64,000 nt of DNA. It comes from Halomicrococcus gelatinilyticus. GTDB lineage: Archaea > Halobacteriota > Halobacteria > Halobacteriales > Haladaptataceae. The stretch lies in the NCBI GenBank assembly GCA_024227995.1, contig CP100465.1, positions 1,364,001 through 1,428,000 of the forward strand, written 5' to 3'. The notes under the pieces were generated by a model. It saw only the letters and a list, made by a program, of their open reading frames with translations. It was not told where the DNA came from and ran no database searches. Below, one piece after another: positions 45,391-54,047 of the stretch. Position 1 is the stretch's first letter, and the number at the start of each line of letters is the position of its first letter. A program made the translations under genes and the position numbers.

Positions 45391-46347
45391 CTATCCGAAC
45401 CGGTCGAGTCCCGCCTGCCGTCGCGCCCGACCCTCGGGGTCGGCGACCCAGGGCGAGCGCGCGTCTCGCTCTGCCTCGCGGTCGAGGGCGGGCGGGTCCG
45501 CGGGGTCGTGGCCCGGGCAGTCCGGCCCGCAGTTCCGGGGGTCGACGACGCGGTCCTTCCACGTGCAGTGGGGGAGGCCGCCGTCGCGCACCGCGGCCTC
45601 GGCACACGCCGGGAGGTCGTCGGGCCGCCAGCCCTTGCCGTAGGCGCGCTCGGCCATCCGGCGACGCTGGCGGGCCTTCGCCGCGGCAGAGGCGACGCGG
45701 ACGTCCGCCCGACCGGGGTGGACGTCGAGCAGTTCGAGACCCGACTCGTCGGCCGCCAGCGGTGAGGGCTCGCGGACGACCTCGCGCTCGCCCGTCTCGG
45801 GGTCGAACCGCCAGATGCCGACCGCGTCGGGGACGCGGTTGCGGTGGGCGCGGGTGACGTAGCTCTCGGTCGCCAGCACCACACTGTCGACGAGCGCGAG
45901 GCTCACGTCCTTGCGGAGCTGGGTGCGGAGGTCGCCCGGGTTGCCGAGGTCGGGCTTGTTCTCGACGCCGACGAGGCGGCCGACCCAGTCGGGGTAGCGG
46001 GCGGTCTGGCGGACGAACTCCCGCCCGCCGCGGCGCTCGCGCTCGAAGAAGCCGACCTCGACCGCCCGGTCGACGACGCGGCGAGCGTGCTCCGGCGAGG
46101 CGTCGACGGCGTCGCGCCAGTGGCGCGCCCGGCCGACGCCGACGTCGGCCTCGATGGCGGCGTCGGGGATGGTCCCGCTCGCCAGCGCGGCGCGCTCGTC
46201 GAACTCGGGACCGGGAGCGACGCAGAGCACGTCGAGCACCCGGTTCGACGGCGCGTGGACGCCCGCGCCGACCTGCCGCGCGACGACGTGGTCGGTCGAC
46301 GCCTCCAGGTGCGCACACAGCGCCAGTTCGAACGGGTACTCTCGCAC
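45391..46347 (-). CDS. DUF5787-like protein, candidate PD-(D/E)xK nuclease
   Basis: 318 residues, GTG start at REYPFELALCAHLE. Active-site-like elements are in order: Glu15, Asp39 (RVLDVLC) and Glu129-Asn-Lys131 (VGVENKPDL), the D...ExK of PD-(D/E)xK nucleases. Between Asp39 and ExK sits a winged-helix-like insertion (about 76-118, HARRVVDRAVEVGFFER). The C-terminus has Cys249, Cys262, Cys274 and Cys278, a metal or Fe-S site. This matches the haloarchaeal DUF5787 family by my reading; nuclease activity is inference. Confidence 0.82.
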   Translation of the reverse strand: MREYPFELALCAHLEASTDHVVARQVGAGVHAPSNRVLDVLCVAPGPEFDERAALASGTIPDAAIEADVGVGRARHWRDAVDASPEHARRVVDRAVEVGFFERERRGGREFVRQTARYPDWVGRLVGVENKPDLGNPGDLRTQLRKDVSLALVDSVVLATESYVTRAHRNRVPDAVGIWRFDPETGEREVVREPSPLAADESGLELLDVHPGRADVRVASAAAKARQRRRMAERAYGKGWRPDDLPACAEAAVRDGGLPHCTWKDRVVDPRNCGPDCPGHDPADPPALDREAERDARSPWVADPEGRARRQAGLDRFG

Positions 46348-46393
46348 GGCCGGAGCGAGGGAGTCGCCGGCAAAAAAGCGTTCGTCGTTCGTC

Positions 46394-46669
46394 TCAGCGA
46401 CCGAGTGCAACGAACAGCGTGGCGACGACGCGGACGACGGCGAACGGAGCGACGACGACGCCAGCGACGCCGATCGCCCACGCGCCGAGGATGACGGCGA
46501 CGTCGAGCGGGATGGCCGCGACGACGGCGACGAGTTCGCCGACGACGACGACCGTGCCGACGAGCAGCAGTGCGGCCAGCACGGCCGCGAGCGCGATACG
46601 GAGCGGAAACGCGTGGTCCGTTACCGGCGTCGGCCGCGTCCGGTCGGACCGGATCGGTTCGAAGTTCAT
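46394..46669 (-). CDS. Two-TM small membrane protein
   Basis: 91 residues with two or three hydrophobic stretches (about 23-45, 48-62 and 65-88) after a Pro/Arg/Thr-rich cytosolic N-terminus. No family recognised. Confidence 0.65.
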   Translation of the reverse strand: MNFEPIRSDRTRPTPVTDHAFPLRIALAAVLAALLLVGTVVVVGELVAVVAAIPLDVAVILGAWAIGVAGVVVAPFAVVRVVATLFVALGR

Positions 46670-46803
46670 GGTGGCTCTCCTCGTCTGAACGGAGGGCCGC
46701 CACCCCGTTAAGTGTTAGCTGAAGAACATTTGTGTTGGACGAGATACCGGAATCGATTCTGGTGAACTGGATGTCACGTCGACGCTGGTGGACTCGACGG
46801 TTC

Positions 46804-47736
46804 TCACGTCGACGGTTCGGCGGTCGCGTCCGCCGCTGCCGTCCCGGCGACGCGCTCGGTGTCGAGCACTGCCAGGTCGCCGTCGAGGGTCACCCGCAGT
46901 CGCTCGTCGTCGAGCGGGATGGTCACCTGGATCTTCCACGGGTCCTCCGAGAGGACGGTCGTGAACTCGTCGCTGACGCACCAGCCGAGCGCCCAGTACG
47001 GCTTCGTGCAGAGGTCGACGCCGTGGTCGCGGTGGAAGGTGACGACCTCGGACTCGTCGAGCAGCGAGAGGCCGACGGCGGAGTAGAGCTGGTGGTGGCA
47101 CTGCTGGCAGCGGTGGTCGACGCGCACCTGCAGTTCGAGCAGGTCCTCCGCGTCGTGGGTGATGGTCGTGTCCATCTTCCCGTTGCACTCGTGGCAGACG
47201 CCGTCCGCCGCGAGGCAGTGGAGGTGGCGCACGCGCTGGTTGAACGCCTCCATCACCTCGTCGTCGGTCCGGTCGTTGAGTCCGCCCGGCGGGAACGGGT
47301 AGCGGCCGTGGGACTTGCCACAGTCGAGGCACTCCACGCCGAGCGTCTCGTCGCGGTAGCTTGCGCGGAGCGTCGCTCCGCAGGCGGTGCACTCCTCGTC
47401 CAGGTCGATGGGGTCGACGTGCGGCCGCTGGTTGAACGACCCGGCGAGGACGGCCTGGACCACGTTCTTGCCGGCCTGCCGGAAGTCGTAGCCCGCGTCC
47501 GTCTGGACGACGAAGTGGTCGGTCAACTGCTGGAGGTGGTAGTTGAACTGCGCGCTGTCGCGCATGTCCACCTCGCGACGGAGGTCCGAGAAGCTGACCG
47601 GCCGCTCGGGTGCCTGCCAGAGGGCCTCGAGGATGGCCAGTCTCGTCTCGTTGGCCACGACCGAGAACGCCTCGGCCGGGGCCAGACAGTCCTCGCAGTC
47701 GTTGATGCTCGCGTTCGGCCCGCTGGTCTCGCTCAT
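46804..47736 (-). CDS. Winged-helix transcriptional regulator with zinc-ribbon C-terminus
   Basis: 310 residues. N-terminal ArsR-like wHTH (about 22-85): AFSVVANETRLAILEALW and FSDLRREVDMRDSAQFNYHLQQLTDHF. The C-terminal half has pairs CTACG/CLDCG and CHECNG/CQQCHHQ, so two zinc sites and a ligand-binding-like domain. This is the haloarchaeal ArsR-type (DUF7351/DUF7345-like) regulator architecture. Palindrome and AT-rich segment upstream may be its operator. Confidence 0.88.
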   Translation of the reverse strand: MSETSGPNASINDCEDCLAPAEAFSVVANETRLAILEALWQAPERPVSFSDLRREVDMRDSAQFNYHLQQLTDHFVVQTDAGYDFRQAGKNVVQAVLAGSFNQRPHVDPIDLDEECTACGATLRASYRDETLGVECLDCGKSHGRYPFPPGGLNDRTDDEVMEAFNQRVRHLHCLAADGVCHECNGKMDTTITHDAEDLLELQVRVDHRCQQCHHQLYSAVGLSLLDESEVVTFHRDHGVDLCTKPYWALGWCVSDEFTTVLSEDPWKIQVTIPLDDERLRVTLDGDLAVLDTERVAGTAAADATAEPST

Positions 47737-47771
47737 GTCCGAATGTCAGCACCTCGACCAGCTAAAGCGTT

Positions 47772-47781
47772 CGCTTAAGCG
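47772..47781. promoter_or_regulatory. 10-bp palindrome upstream of the HTH regulator
   Basis: CGCTTAAGCG, perfectly symmetric, 36-45 nt before the regulator's ATG, positioned just upstream of its TATA-like box. A candidate autoregulatory operator. Confidence 0.4.
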
Positions 47782-47996
47782 CGGTTTGGTAGGACGTTTG
47801 TCACGTTTGCCGCTCACCGCCGCGTACCGCGTCACCGCCGTCTGTAGCGCCACCGCCGTCTGCAGCGCCACCGCGGTGAGACGGAAGTGGATCGGCGCAT
47901 GATCCGGACTGATACTCGTCCGGGCGCGACCAGCGCTCGATGCGGCGACTGCCGGGAGAAGAATGCGGTGGGAACCGTCCCGAACGAGAACAGCAA

Positions 47997-48004
47997 CTTT
48001 ATCA
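47997..48004 (+). promoter_or_regulatory. TATA box of the eIF2 gamma operon
   Basis: CTTTATCA, about 47-54 nt before the TTG start, predicting a leader of about 20-25 nt containing the Shine-Dalgarno sequence. Confidence 0.6.
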
Positions 48005-48038
48005 GTCGTTCGGAGCGAATCTACACCAAATTACTCTC

Positions 48039-48045
48039 AGGAGGT
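48039..48045 (+). promoter_or_regulatory. Shine-Dalgarno AGGAGGT deciding the TTG start of eIF2 gamma
   Basis: Strong anti-16S match five bases before TTG 48051. It explains use of a weak start codon. Confidence 0.7.
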
Positions 48046-48050
48046 CAACG

Positions 48051-49283
48051 TTGACTGAAAAACACAATCAACCGGAGGTGAACATCGGACTCGTCGGCCA
48101 CGTCGACCACGGAAAGACGACGCTGGTCCAGGCGCTGTCTGGCGAGTGGACCGACCAGCACTCCGAGGAGATGAAGCGTGGTATCTCTATCCGTCTCGGC
48201 TACGCCGACGCGACGTTCCGACGCTGTCCCGACCAGGACGAGCCGGAATGCTACACCGTCGAGGACTCGTGTCCCGACGGCGGCGACAGCGAGCCGATTC
48301 GAACGGTGTCGTTCGTGGACGCGCCCGGCCACGAGACGCTGATGGCGACGATGCTGTCCGGTGCGGCCATCATGGACGGCGCGGTGCTCGTCGTGAGCGC
48401 CAACGAGCCGGTGCCCCAGGCACAGACCGAGGAGCACCTGATGGCGCTCGACATCATCGGCATCGACAACATCGTCGTCGCCCAGAACAAGATCGACCTG
48501 GTCGACCGCGACCAGGCCGAGCGCAACTACGAGCAGATCAAGGAGTTCGTCGAGGGGACCGTCGCGGAGGACGCGCCCATCGTCCCGATCAGCGCCCAGC
48601 AGGAGGTCAACGTCGACCTCCTCATCCAGGCGGTCGAGGAGGAGATCCCGACGCCGGACCGCGACCCCGACGCCGACCCGCAGATGTACGTCGCGCGGAG
48701 CTTCGACATCAACCGGCCAGGCACGACGTGGGACGGCCTCGTCGGCGGCGTCCTCGGTGGCAGCCTCGTCCAGGGCGAACTCACCGCGGACGACGAACTC
48801 CAGCTTCGACCCGGGCGCGAGGTCGAGGAGGGCGGCCAGACCGAGTGGGAACCCATCGAGACCGACGTGCGCTCGCTTCAGGCGGGCGGCGAGACGGTCG
48901 ACGAGGTCACGCCGGGCGGTCTGCTCGGCGTCGGCACTGGCCTCGACCCGAGCCTGACGAAGGGCGACGCGCTCGCCGGCCAGGTCGCCGGGACGCCCGG
49001 AACGCTCCCGCCGACGTGGCGGCAGTTCACGATGGAGGTCGACCTGCTCGACCGCCTCGTCGGCCTCGACGACGAGGACGTCGACGAGATATCCACGGGC
49101 GAACCGCTGATGCTGACCGTCGGCACGGCGACGACCGTGGGGTCGGTCACCAGCGCGCGACAGGGCGAGTGCGAGGTCGCGCTCAAGCGGCCCGTCTGCG
49201 CACCGGAAGGCGCGAAGATCGCCATCAACCGGCGCGTCGGCGCGCGCTGGCGGCTCATCGGCATCGGCACGCTCAAAGAGTAG
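48051..49283 (+). CDS. eif2g: Translation initiation factor eIF2 subunit gamma
   Basis: 410 residues with a TTG start. GTPase motifs: [13 protein letters not shown] (G1), DAPGHETL (G3), NKIDLVD (G4) and ISAQQEVN (G5). A Cys cluster in [16 protein letters not shown] is the archaeal zinc-binding insertion. The C-terminus ends [11 protein letters not shown]. Delivers initiator Met-tRNA. It heads the conserved cluster that runs to Kae1-Bud32. Confidence 0.96.
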   Translation: MTEKHNQPEVNIGLVGHVDHGKTTLVQALSGEWTDQHSEEMKRGISIRLGYADATFRRCPDQDEPECYTVEDSCPDGGDSEPIRTVSFVDAPGHETLMATMLSGAAIMDGAVLVVSANEPVPQAQTEEHLMALDIIGIDNIVVAQNKIDLVDRDQAERNYEQIKEFVEGTVAEDAPIVPISAQQEVNVDLLIQAVEEEIPTPDRDPDADPQMYVARSFDINRPGTTWDGLVGGVLGGSLVQGELTADDELQLRPGREVEEGGQTEWEPIETDVRSLQAGGETVDEVTPGGLLGVGTGLDPSLTKGDALAGQVAGTPGTLPPTWRQFTMEVDLLDRLVGLDDEDVDEISTGEPLMLTVGTATTVGSVTSARQGECEVALKRPVCAPEGAKIAINRRVGARWRLIGIGTLKE

Positions 49284-49661
49284 ATGGTCCGGACAGTCGC
49301 CATGGACACCAGCGCGCTCATGATGCCGGTCGAGAGCGGCGTCCGGGTGTTCGACGAACTCGACCGCGTCGTCGGCGAGTACGAGTGCGTCGTCCCCCGG
49401 GCCGTCGTCGACGAACTCGGCAAGCTCTCGCAGGGCGGTGGCGCGGAAGCCACCGCGGCGAGCGTGGGCGCTGACCTGGCGACGCGATGCCGGACCGTCG
49501 ACCACGAGGAATCGTACGCCGACGACGCGATCGTCGAACTCGGTCCCGAGTTCGACCTCGTCGTCACGAACGACGCACCCCTCCGCGAACGCCTGCTCGA
49601 CGCTGGCGTACCGGTAATCCATATAAGGGGTCGGAACAAACTGGCAATCACTCAACCATAG
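49284..49661 (+). CDS. PIN-domain protein (FCF1/UTP24-like)
   Basis: 125 residues. DTSALMMPV (Asp in motif 1), VPRAVVDELGKLS (acidic motif 2), DDAIVELGPEFDLVVTNDAPLRERL (motif 3 Asp/Asn) and the final IHIRGRNKL are PIN-domain marks of the archaeal FCF1-like proteins. It starts immediately after the eIF2 gamma stop (zero spacing). Probable RNA nuclease in ribosome biogenesis. Confidence 0.9.
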   Translation: MVRTVAMDTSALMMPVESGVRVFDELDRVVGEYECVVPRAVVDELGKLSQGGGAEATAASVGADLATRCRTVDHEESYADDAIVELGPEFDLVVTNDAPLRERLLDAGVPVIHIRGRNKLAITQP

Positions 49662-49662
49662 C

Positions 49663-50235
49663 ATGTACAAACGGGTTAGACTGAAAGATACGGTCGAGGT
49701 ACCGCCCCAGTTCCTGGCGGACGTCACGCCGGGACTGGTGCAGCGACTCCTCCAGGACAAACTGGAAGGCAGGATGGACGAGGACGTGGGGAGCGTCGTC
49801 AGCGTCACCGAGGTCCACGACATCGGCGAGGGCGCAGTGCTCCCGAACCGTCCCGGCGTCTACTACGAGGCGGAGTTCGACGCGGTCACGTTCGACCCCA
49901 AGATGCAGGAGGTCGTCGACGGGGAGGTCGTCGAGGTCGTCAACTTCGGCGCATTCGTCGGCATCGGCCCGGTGGACGGCCTGCTGCACGTCTCCCAGAT
50001 CTCGGACGAGTACCTCGCGTTCGACGAGGAGAACCAGCAGCTCGCCTCCCGGGAGTCGAACCGCACCCTCGGCGTCGGCGACAGCGTCCGGGCGCGCATC
50101 GTCACCAAGAGCATCGACGAGCGCAACCCGCGCGAGAGCAAGATCGGTCTCACGGCCAAGCAGGTGGGGCTCGGCAAACACGGCTGGCTGAAAGAGGACC
50201 GCGAGAAACGCCAGGCGACCACCGAAGGTGAGTGA
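49663..50235 (+). CDS. rpoE1: DNA-directed RNA polymerase subunit E' (Rpo7)
   Basis: 190 residues. RNP-like N-terminus (MYKRVRLKDTVEVPPQ) and an S1/OB C-terminal domain starting VVDGEVVEVVNFGAFVGIGPVDGLLHVSQIS. Binds nascent RNA in the Rpo4/7 stalk. It starts two bases after the PIN gene stop. Confidence 0.96.
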   Translation: MYKRVRLKDTVEVPPQFLADVTPGLVQRLLQDKLEGRMDEDVGSVVSVTEVHDIGEGAVLPNRPGVYYEAEFDAVTFDPKMQEVVDGEVVEVVNFGAFVGIGPVDGLLHVSQISDEYLAFDEENQQLASRESNRTLGVGDSVRARIVTKSIDERNPRESKIGLTAKQVGLGKHGWLKEDREKRQATTEGE

Positions 50236-50237
50236 GT

Positions 50238-50435
50238 ATGGCCGGTGACCGTCTCGCGTGCCGGGAGTGCCACGCCGTCGTCGACCCCGACGAGGAAGTG
50301 TGCACCATCTGTGGCTCGTCCAGCCTCACCGAGGACTGGAGCGGCTACGTCGTCATCGAGCACCCCGAGGAGAGCGATATCGCCGACGAGATGGAAGTGG
50401 ACACGGCGGGCAGCTACGCACTGAAGGTCCGGTAG
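50238..50435 (+). CDS. spt4: Transcription elongation factor Spt4 (RpoE'')
   Basis: 65 residues. Zinc site: CRECH near the N-terminus and CTICG. The ATG at 50238 is chosen (MAGDRLACRECH); a GTG at 50232 overlapping the RpoE' stop is an alternative. Partners Spt5/NusG. Confidence 0.94.
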   Translation: MAGDRLACRECHAVVDPDEEVCTICGSSSLTEDWSGYVVIEHPEESDIADEMEVDTAGSYALKVR

Positions 50436-50436
50436 C

Positions 50437-50988
50437 GTGACCGGGGAGGAAGACGACGTCGTCGTCACGCTCCCGACCGCGATGCGCGGGGAGCTGAAGG
50501 AGCCGCTCGGCCCTGTTTTCACCGACGCCGAGCGACTGCTCGACGTCGCGGGCAGCCCGCTCGTCGCGGTCGGGGACGTGGTCACGTACCACCTCGAGGA
50601 AGCCGGCGTGACGCCGGACGTGGCGCTCGTCGACGGGTTGACGAAGCGCGAGACGGTCGACGAGGAGATACAGGCCGCCGTCAGCGACGACGTGCGGCGC
50701 GTCACCGTCACGAACCCGGCCGGGACGCTCACCGCGGACCTGCTCGACGCGCTCGTCGAAGCAATCGACGCGCCGGAGGAGACCGTCCTCGTCGTCGAGG
50801 GCGAGGAGGACCTCGCGGCGCTGCCGGCGGTGGTGGCCGCGCCCGACGGCGCTAGCGTCGTCTACGGCCAGCCGAACGAGGGGATGGTCCACGTGGCCGT
50901 CGACGACGACGTCCGGGCGGAGGCGCGCGACCTGCTCGAGCGGATGGACGGCGACGTCGACCGCCTCGACGCACTGGACCGGACGTGA
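50437..50988 (+). CDS. GTP-dependent dephospho-CoA kinase
   Basis: 183 residues, GTG start after a one-base gap. DUF359 family: PTAMRGELKEPLGPV, VAVGDVVTYHLEEAGV, VEGEEDLAALPAVVAAPDGA and VVYGQPNEGMVHV match the archaeal GTP-dependent dephospho-CoA kinase. Last step of CoA synthesis. Confidence 0.92.
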   Translation: MTGEEDDVVVTLPTAMRGELKEPLGPVFTDAERLLDVAGSPLVAVGDVVTYHLEEAGVTPDVALVDGLTKRETVDEEIQAAVSDDVRRVTVTNPAGTLTADLLDALVEAIDAPEETVLVVEGEEDLAALPAVVAAPDGASVVYGQPNEGMVHVAVDDDVRAEARDLLERMDGDVDRLDALDRT

Positions 50989-51090
50989 CGGCGTCCGGGG
51001 ACGAACGGGCTGACCGTCGTGGCGCTCCTCGACGCCGCTGAGCCACGGGGGATACGACCGCGAGTAAATACCTGTATCCGAACTAGAAAA

Positions 51091-51097
51091 ATTTATG
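51091..51097 (+). promoter_or_regulatory. TATA box of the DUF7504-like gene
   Basis: ATTTATG in an AAAAATTTATG context, 27-33 nt before the ATG at 51124. Confidence 0.65.
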
Positions 51098-51123
51098 TCG
51101 GGCTGGATGCCGTCCTTTGGGTA

Positions 51124-51777
51124 ATGGGCGACCCGAGCGTCGAGGCGGAGTTCACGCGGACCCTCCAGCGTCTGAAGCGGCGGGGCTGCAACCTGCTGCT
51201 CGTCGGGGGCGTCTCCGACGGCGTGTTGACGGCGGCCAGCCGGAAGCTGCTCGGCGACGCGAGCGAGCGTCGCTACCGGCTGGTGGTGCTCGCGGGGATG
51301 GCGCGCGCTGACGGCAGTCGTCTCCCGGGTGACGACGCGGAAGGCGCAGCCCGGGTCGTCACGCACGGGACGCAGCCGCGCGGAGCCGACGACGTCACGG
51401 CCGACCTCGCGAAGCGCCACGTCGACGACGACATCGGCGAGCTCGGGTCCGCCATCTCCGAGACGATAACCACGTTCGGGGACGAGGGCGACGGGTTGAA
51501 TCCGGGCGAGTTGCGCGTCTGCCTGGACTCGCTCGACTCCCTGCTGTCGCGGTACGACGGGCCGGTCGTCCGGCAGTTCCTCGGCATCGTGACCGGTCAG
51601 ATCCGCGGCGCGAACGGGATGGGCCACGTCGTGCTCCCCTACGACTACGAGCACGAGACGGTCCAGGAGTTCGCGCCGCTGTTCGACGCCGTCATCGAGT
51701 ACCGCGTCGACGGCGGCGGCCAGGAGCGGTGGCACTTCACCCGGCGCGACCTGCAGTCGCCGTGGCTTCCCGTCTAG
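51124..51777 (+). CDS. DUF7504-like (HTR-like) haloarchaeal protein
   Basis: 217 residues. The start LQRLKRRGCNLLLVGGVSDGV resembles the N-terminal Rossmann-like part of the HTR-like/DUF7504 family, whose function is unknown. The middle is a nucleotide-binding-like LVVLAG segment and a helical part; the end PYDYEHETVQEFAPLFDAVIEYR is family-like. It interrupts the dephospho-CoA kinase to S24e order and has its own promoter. Confidence 0.8.
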   Translation: MGDPSVEAEFTRTLQRLKRRGCNLLLVGGVSDGVLTAASRKLLGDASERRYRLVVLAGMARADGSRLPGDDAEGAARVVTHGTQPRGADDVTADLAKRHVDDDIGELGSAISETITTFGDEGDGLNPGELRVCLDSLDSLLSRYDGPVVRQFLGIVTGQIRGANGMGHVVLPYDYEHETVQEFAPLFDAVIEYRVDGGGQERWHFTRRDLQSPWLPV

Positions 51778-51875
51778 ATTTCCGGGACCGGTACGAGAAA
51801 GCTTCACACCGTCGCGAGGTAGCGCGAAGCACGCCAGTGCGTCCGTCTCGCCGGCAGAATCGACCACTTCGAAAT

Positions 51876-51882
51876 CCTTTTA
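51876..51882 (+). promoter_or_regulatory. Promoter element of the S24e-S27ae-kae1 operon
   Basis: CCTTTTA, about 41-47 nt before the S24e ATG, implying a leader of about 12-20 nt. Confidence 0.5.
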
Positions 51883-51922
51883 CACGCTTCGGGGAGAAAC
51901 ACAGTACAACTGAGTGTTACAC

Positions 51923-52246
51923 ATGGAAGTCGAAATCCTCTCACAGGAGCAAAACCCCATGCTCCACCGGACCGAAGTGCGGTTCCAGATCGTCCACGAC
52001 GACGCCACGCCCTCGCGCCTGTCGGTGCGCGACAGCCTCGCCGCCAAGCTCGACAAGGACGCCGACGAGGTCGTCGTCCACGAGATGAACACGAAGTTCG
52101 GGATGCGCAAGACCGTCGGCTACGCGAAGGTGTACGACAGCCCCGAGCACGCGCGCGACGTCGAGCAGGACCACATGCTGGACCGCAACAAGATCACTGC
52201 CGAGACCGAGGCCGAGGGCGAGACCGAAGCCGAGGAGGCCGAATAA
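51923..52246 (+). CDS. rps24e: Small-subunit ribosomal protein S24e
   Basis: 107 residues. [37 protein letters not shown] and the acidic Glu/Ala-rich C-terminal tail identify S24e. Confidence 0.97.
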   Translation: MEVEILSQEQNPMLHRTEVRFQIVHDDATPSRLSVRDSLAAKLDKDADEVVVHEMNTKFGMRKTVGYAKVYDSPEHARDVEQDHMLDRNKITAETEAEGETEAEEAE

Positions 52247-52380
52247 TGGCGCGCTACGAACTCTACGGCGACGACGGCTCGACCGAGAGCGAGCAGTGCC
52301 CGCGCTGTGGGGACACGTTCCTCGCGGACCACGGCGACCGCCTCCACTGCGGCAAGTGCGGTTACACCGAGTGGAAGTAG
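52246..52380 (+). CDS. rps27ae: Small-subunit ribosomal protein S27ae
   Basis: 44 residues. [11 protein letters not shown] with a zinc ribbon CPRCG ... [10 protein letters not shown]. It overlaps the S24e stop by one base and is followed at once by kae1. Confidence 0.97.
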   Translation: MARYELYGDDGSTESEQCPRCGDTFLADHGDRLHCGKCGYTEWK

Positions 52381-54003
52381 ATGCGAATCCTCGGCGTCGA
52401 GGGCACCGCGTGGGCGGCCAGTGCGGCCGTCCACGACACCGAAACTGAGTCGACTTTTATCGAGACCGACGCCTACCAGCCGGACAGCGGCGGCATCCAC
52501 CCGCGCGAGGCCGCCGAGCACATGGGCGACGCCATCCCCGCCGTCATCGAAACAGCGCTCGACGAAGCGGACGGTCCCATCGACGCCGTCGCCTTCTCGC
52601 GCGGTCCAGGGCTCGGCCCCTGCCTGCGCATCGTCGGGACGGCGGCGCGGTCGCTGGCCCAGACGCTCGACGTCCCGCTCGTCGGCGTCAACCACATGGT
52701 CGCCCACCTCGAGATCGGTCGCCAGCGGTCGGGCTTCGACTCGCCGGTCTGCCTGAACGCCAGCGGCGCGAACGCCCACGTGCTGGGCTATCGCAACGGC
52801 CGCTACCGAGTGCTCGGCGAAACGATGGACACCGGCGTCGGCAACGCCATCGACAAGTTCACCCGCCACGTCGGCTGGACCCACCCCGGCGGGCCGAAGG
52901 TCGAGGCGGCCGCGAAAGAGGGCGAGTACGTCGACCTCCCGTACGTCGTCAAGGGGATGGACTTCTCCTTCTCCGGCATCATGAGCGCCGCCAAGGCGGC
53001 GTCCGACGACGGCACACCCGTCGAGGACGTCTGCCGCGGCCTGGAGGAGAACGTCTTCGCCATGCTGACGGAGGTGGCCGAGCGCGCGCTCTCGCTGACC
53101 GACCGGGACGAACTCGTCCTCGGCGGCGGCGTCGGACAGAACGAGCGCCTCCGGTCGATGCTCGCGGAGATGTGCGAGCAGCGCGGCGCGGACTTCTTCG
53201 CGCCGGAACCGCGCTTCCTGCGCGACAACGCGGGGATGGTCGCCGTCCTCGGCGCGGAGATGCTGCGGGCGGGCGACACGCTCGCCGTCGGGGAGTCGGC
53301 CGTCGACCCCGACTTCCGCCCGGACCAGGTCTCGGTCACCTGGCGGGACGACGCGGACGGGACGGCGGACGACCCGGACCGCGCTGACGCGACGCCGGAC
53401 GCCGAGGAAGAAGTAACGGGCGCAGAGGCGACGGTCACCGTCGGCACCGAGCGCGTCGTGAAGCGCCGCCTGCCGAAGTCCTACCGGCACCCCGAACTGG
53501 ACGAGCGTCTGCGCCGCGACCGGACGGTGCTGGAGGCGCGCCTGACGAGCGACGCGCGCCGCGCCGGCGTGCCGACGCCGGTCGTCTACGACGTCGACCC
53601 CGTCGAGGGCGTCATCGAGTTCGAGCGCGTGGGCGACGCCGACCTGCGGGACGGCCTGACCGCCGACCGGGTGCGCGACGTGGGCCGCCACCTCGCCGCG
53701 ATGCACGCGGCCGGCCTGGTCCACGGCGACCCGACGACCCGGAACGTGCGCGTCGACGGCGACCTGACCTACCTCATCGACTTCGGCCTCGGCTACTACA
53801 CCGACGACGTCGAGGACTACGCCATGGACCTGCACGTCTTCGACCAGAGCCTGGCCGGAACGGCCGACGACGCGGACCGCCTCCGGACGGCGTTCGAGGC
53901 GGCGTACGCCGAGGGCGAGGCGGCCGCCGGGGGCATCGGGACCGCCGACGTCACCGTCCTCGACCAGTTGCGCGAGGTCGAAGGACGCGGCCGGTACCAG
54001 TAG
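52381..54003 (+). CDS. kae1: Bifunctional Kae1-Bud32 (KEOPS) tRNA t6A-modification protein
   Basis: 540 residues fusing Kae1 and Bud32. Kae1 half (about 1-325): GVEGTAWAASAAV, iron-binding NHMVAHLEIGR (His105, His109), and GGGVGQNERLR. An acidic linker (about 325-350) follows. Bud32 half: KRRLPKSYRHPELDE, VHGDPTTRNV (catalytic Asp) and LIDFGLGYY (DFG). Together with Pcc1 and Cgi121 it makes threonylcarbamoyl-A37 in tRNA. ATG immediately after the S27ae stop. Confidence 0.96.
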   Translation: MRILGVEGTAWAASAAVHDTETESTFIETDAYQPDSGGIHPREAAEHMGDAIPAVIETALDEADGPIDAVAFSRGPGLGPCLRIVGTAARSLAQTLDVPLVGVNHMVAHLEIGRQRSGFDSPVCLNASGANAHVLGYRNGRYRVLGETMDTGVGNAIDKFTRHVGWTHPGGPKVEAAAKEGEYVDLPYVVKGMDFSFSGIMSAAKAASDDGTPVEDVCRGLEENVFAMLTEVAERALSLTDRDELVLGGGVGQNERLRSMLAEMCEQRGADFFAPEPRFLRDNAGMVAVLGAEMLRAGDTLAVGESAVDPDFRPDQVSVTWRDDADGTADDPDRADATPDAEEEVTGAEATVTVGTERVVKRRLPKSYRHPELDERLRRDRTVLEARLTSDARRAGVPTPVVYDVDPVEGVIEFERVGDADLRDGLTADRVRDVGRHLAAMHAAGLVHGDPTTRNVRVDGDLTYLIDFGLGYYTDDVEDYAMDLHVFDQSLAGTADDADRLRTAFEAAYAEGEAAAGGIGTADVTVLDQLREVEGRGRYQ

Positions 54004-54047
54004 TGCAGGGCCTGAACGCCTAACCGCCGGGGCGTCGAAGGAGAGCC

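Larger units (their letters stand above)
47737..48050. other. 314-bp divergent promoter region with palindromes
   Basis: Holds the HTH promoter (a CTTTAG box at about 47764), the palindrome CGCTTAAGCG (47772-47781), a GC-rich inverted repeat CTCACCGC (47813-47820) / GCGGTGAG (47873-47880) spanning three short tandem units of ACCGCCGTCTGxAGCGCC type, and the eIF2 gamma promoter with its Shine-Dalgarno. Confidence 0.6.
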
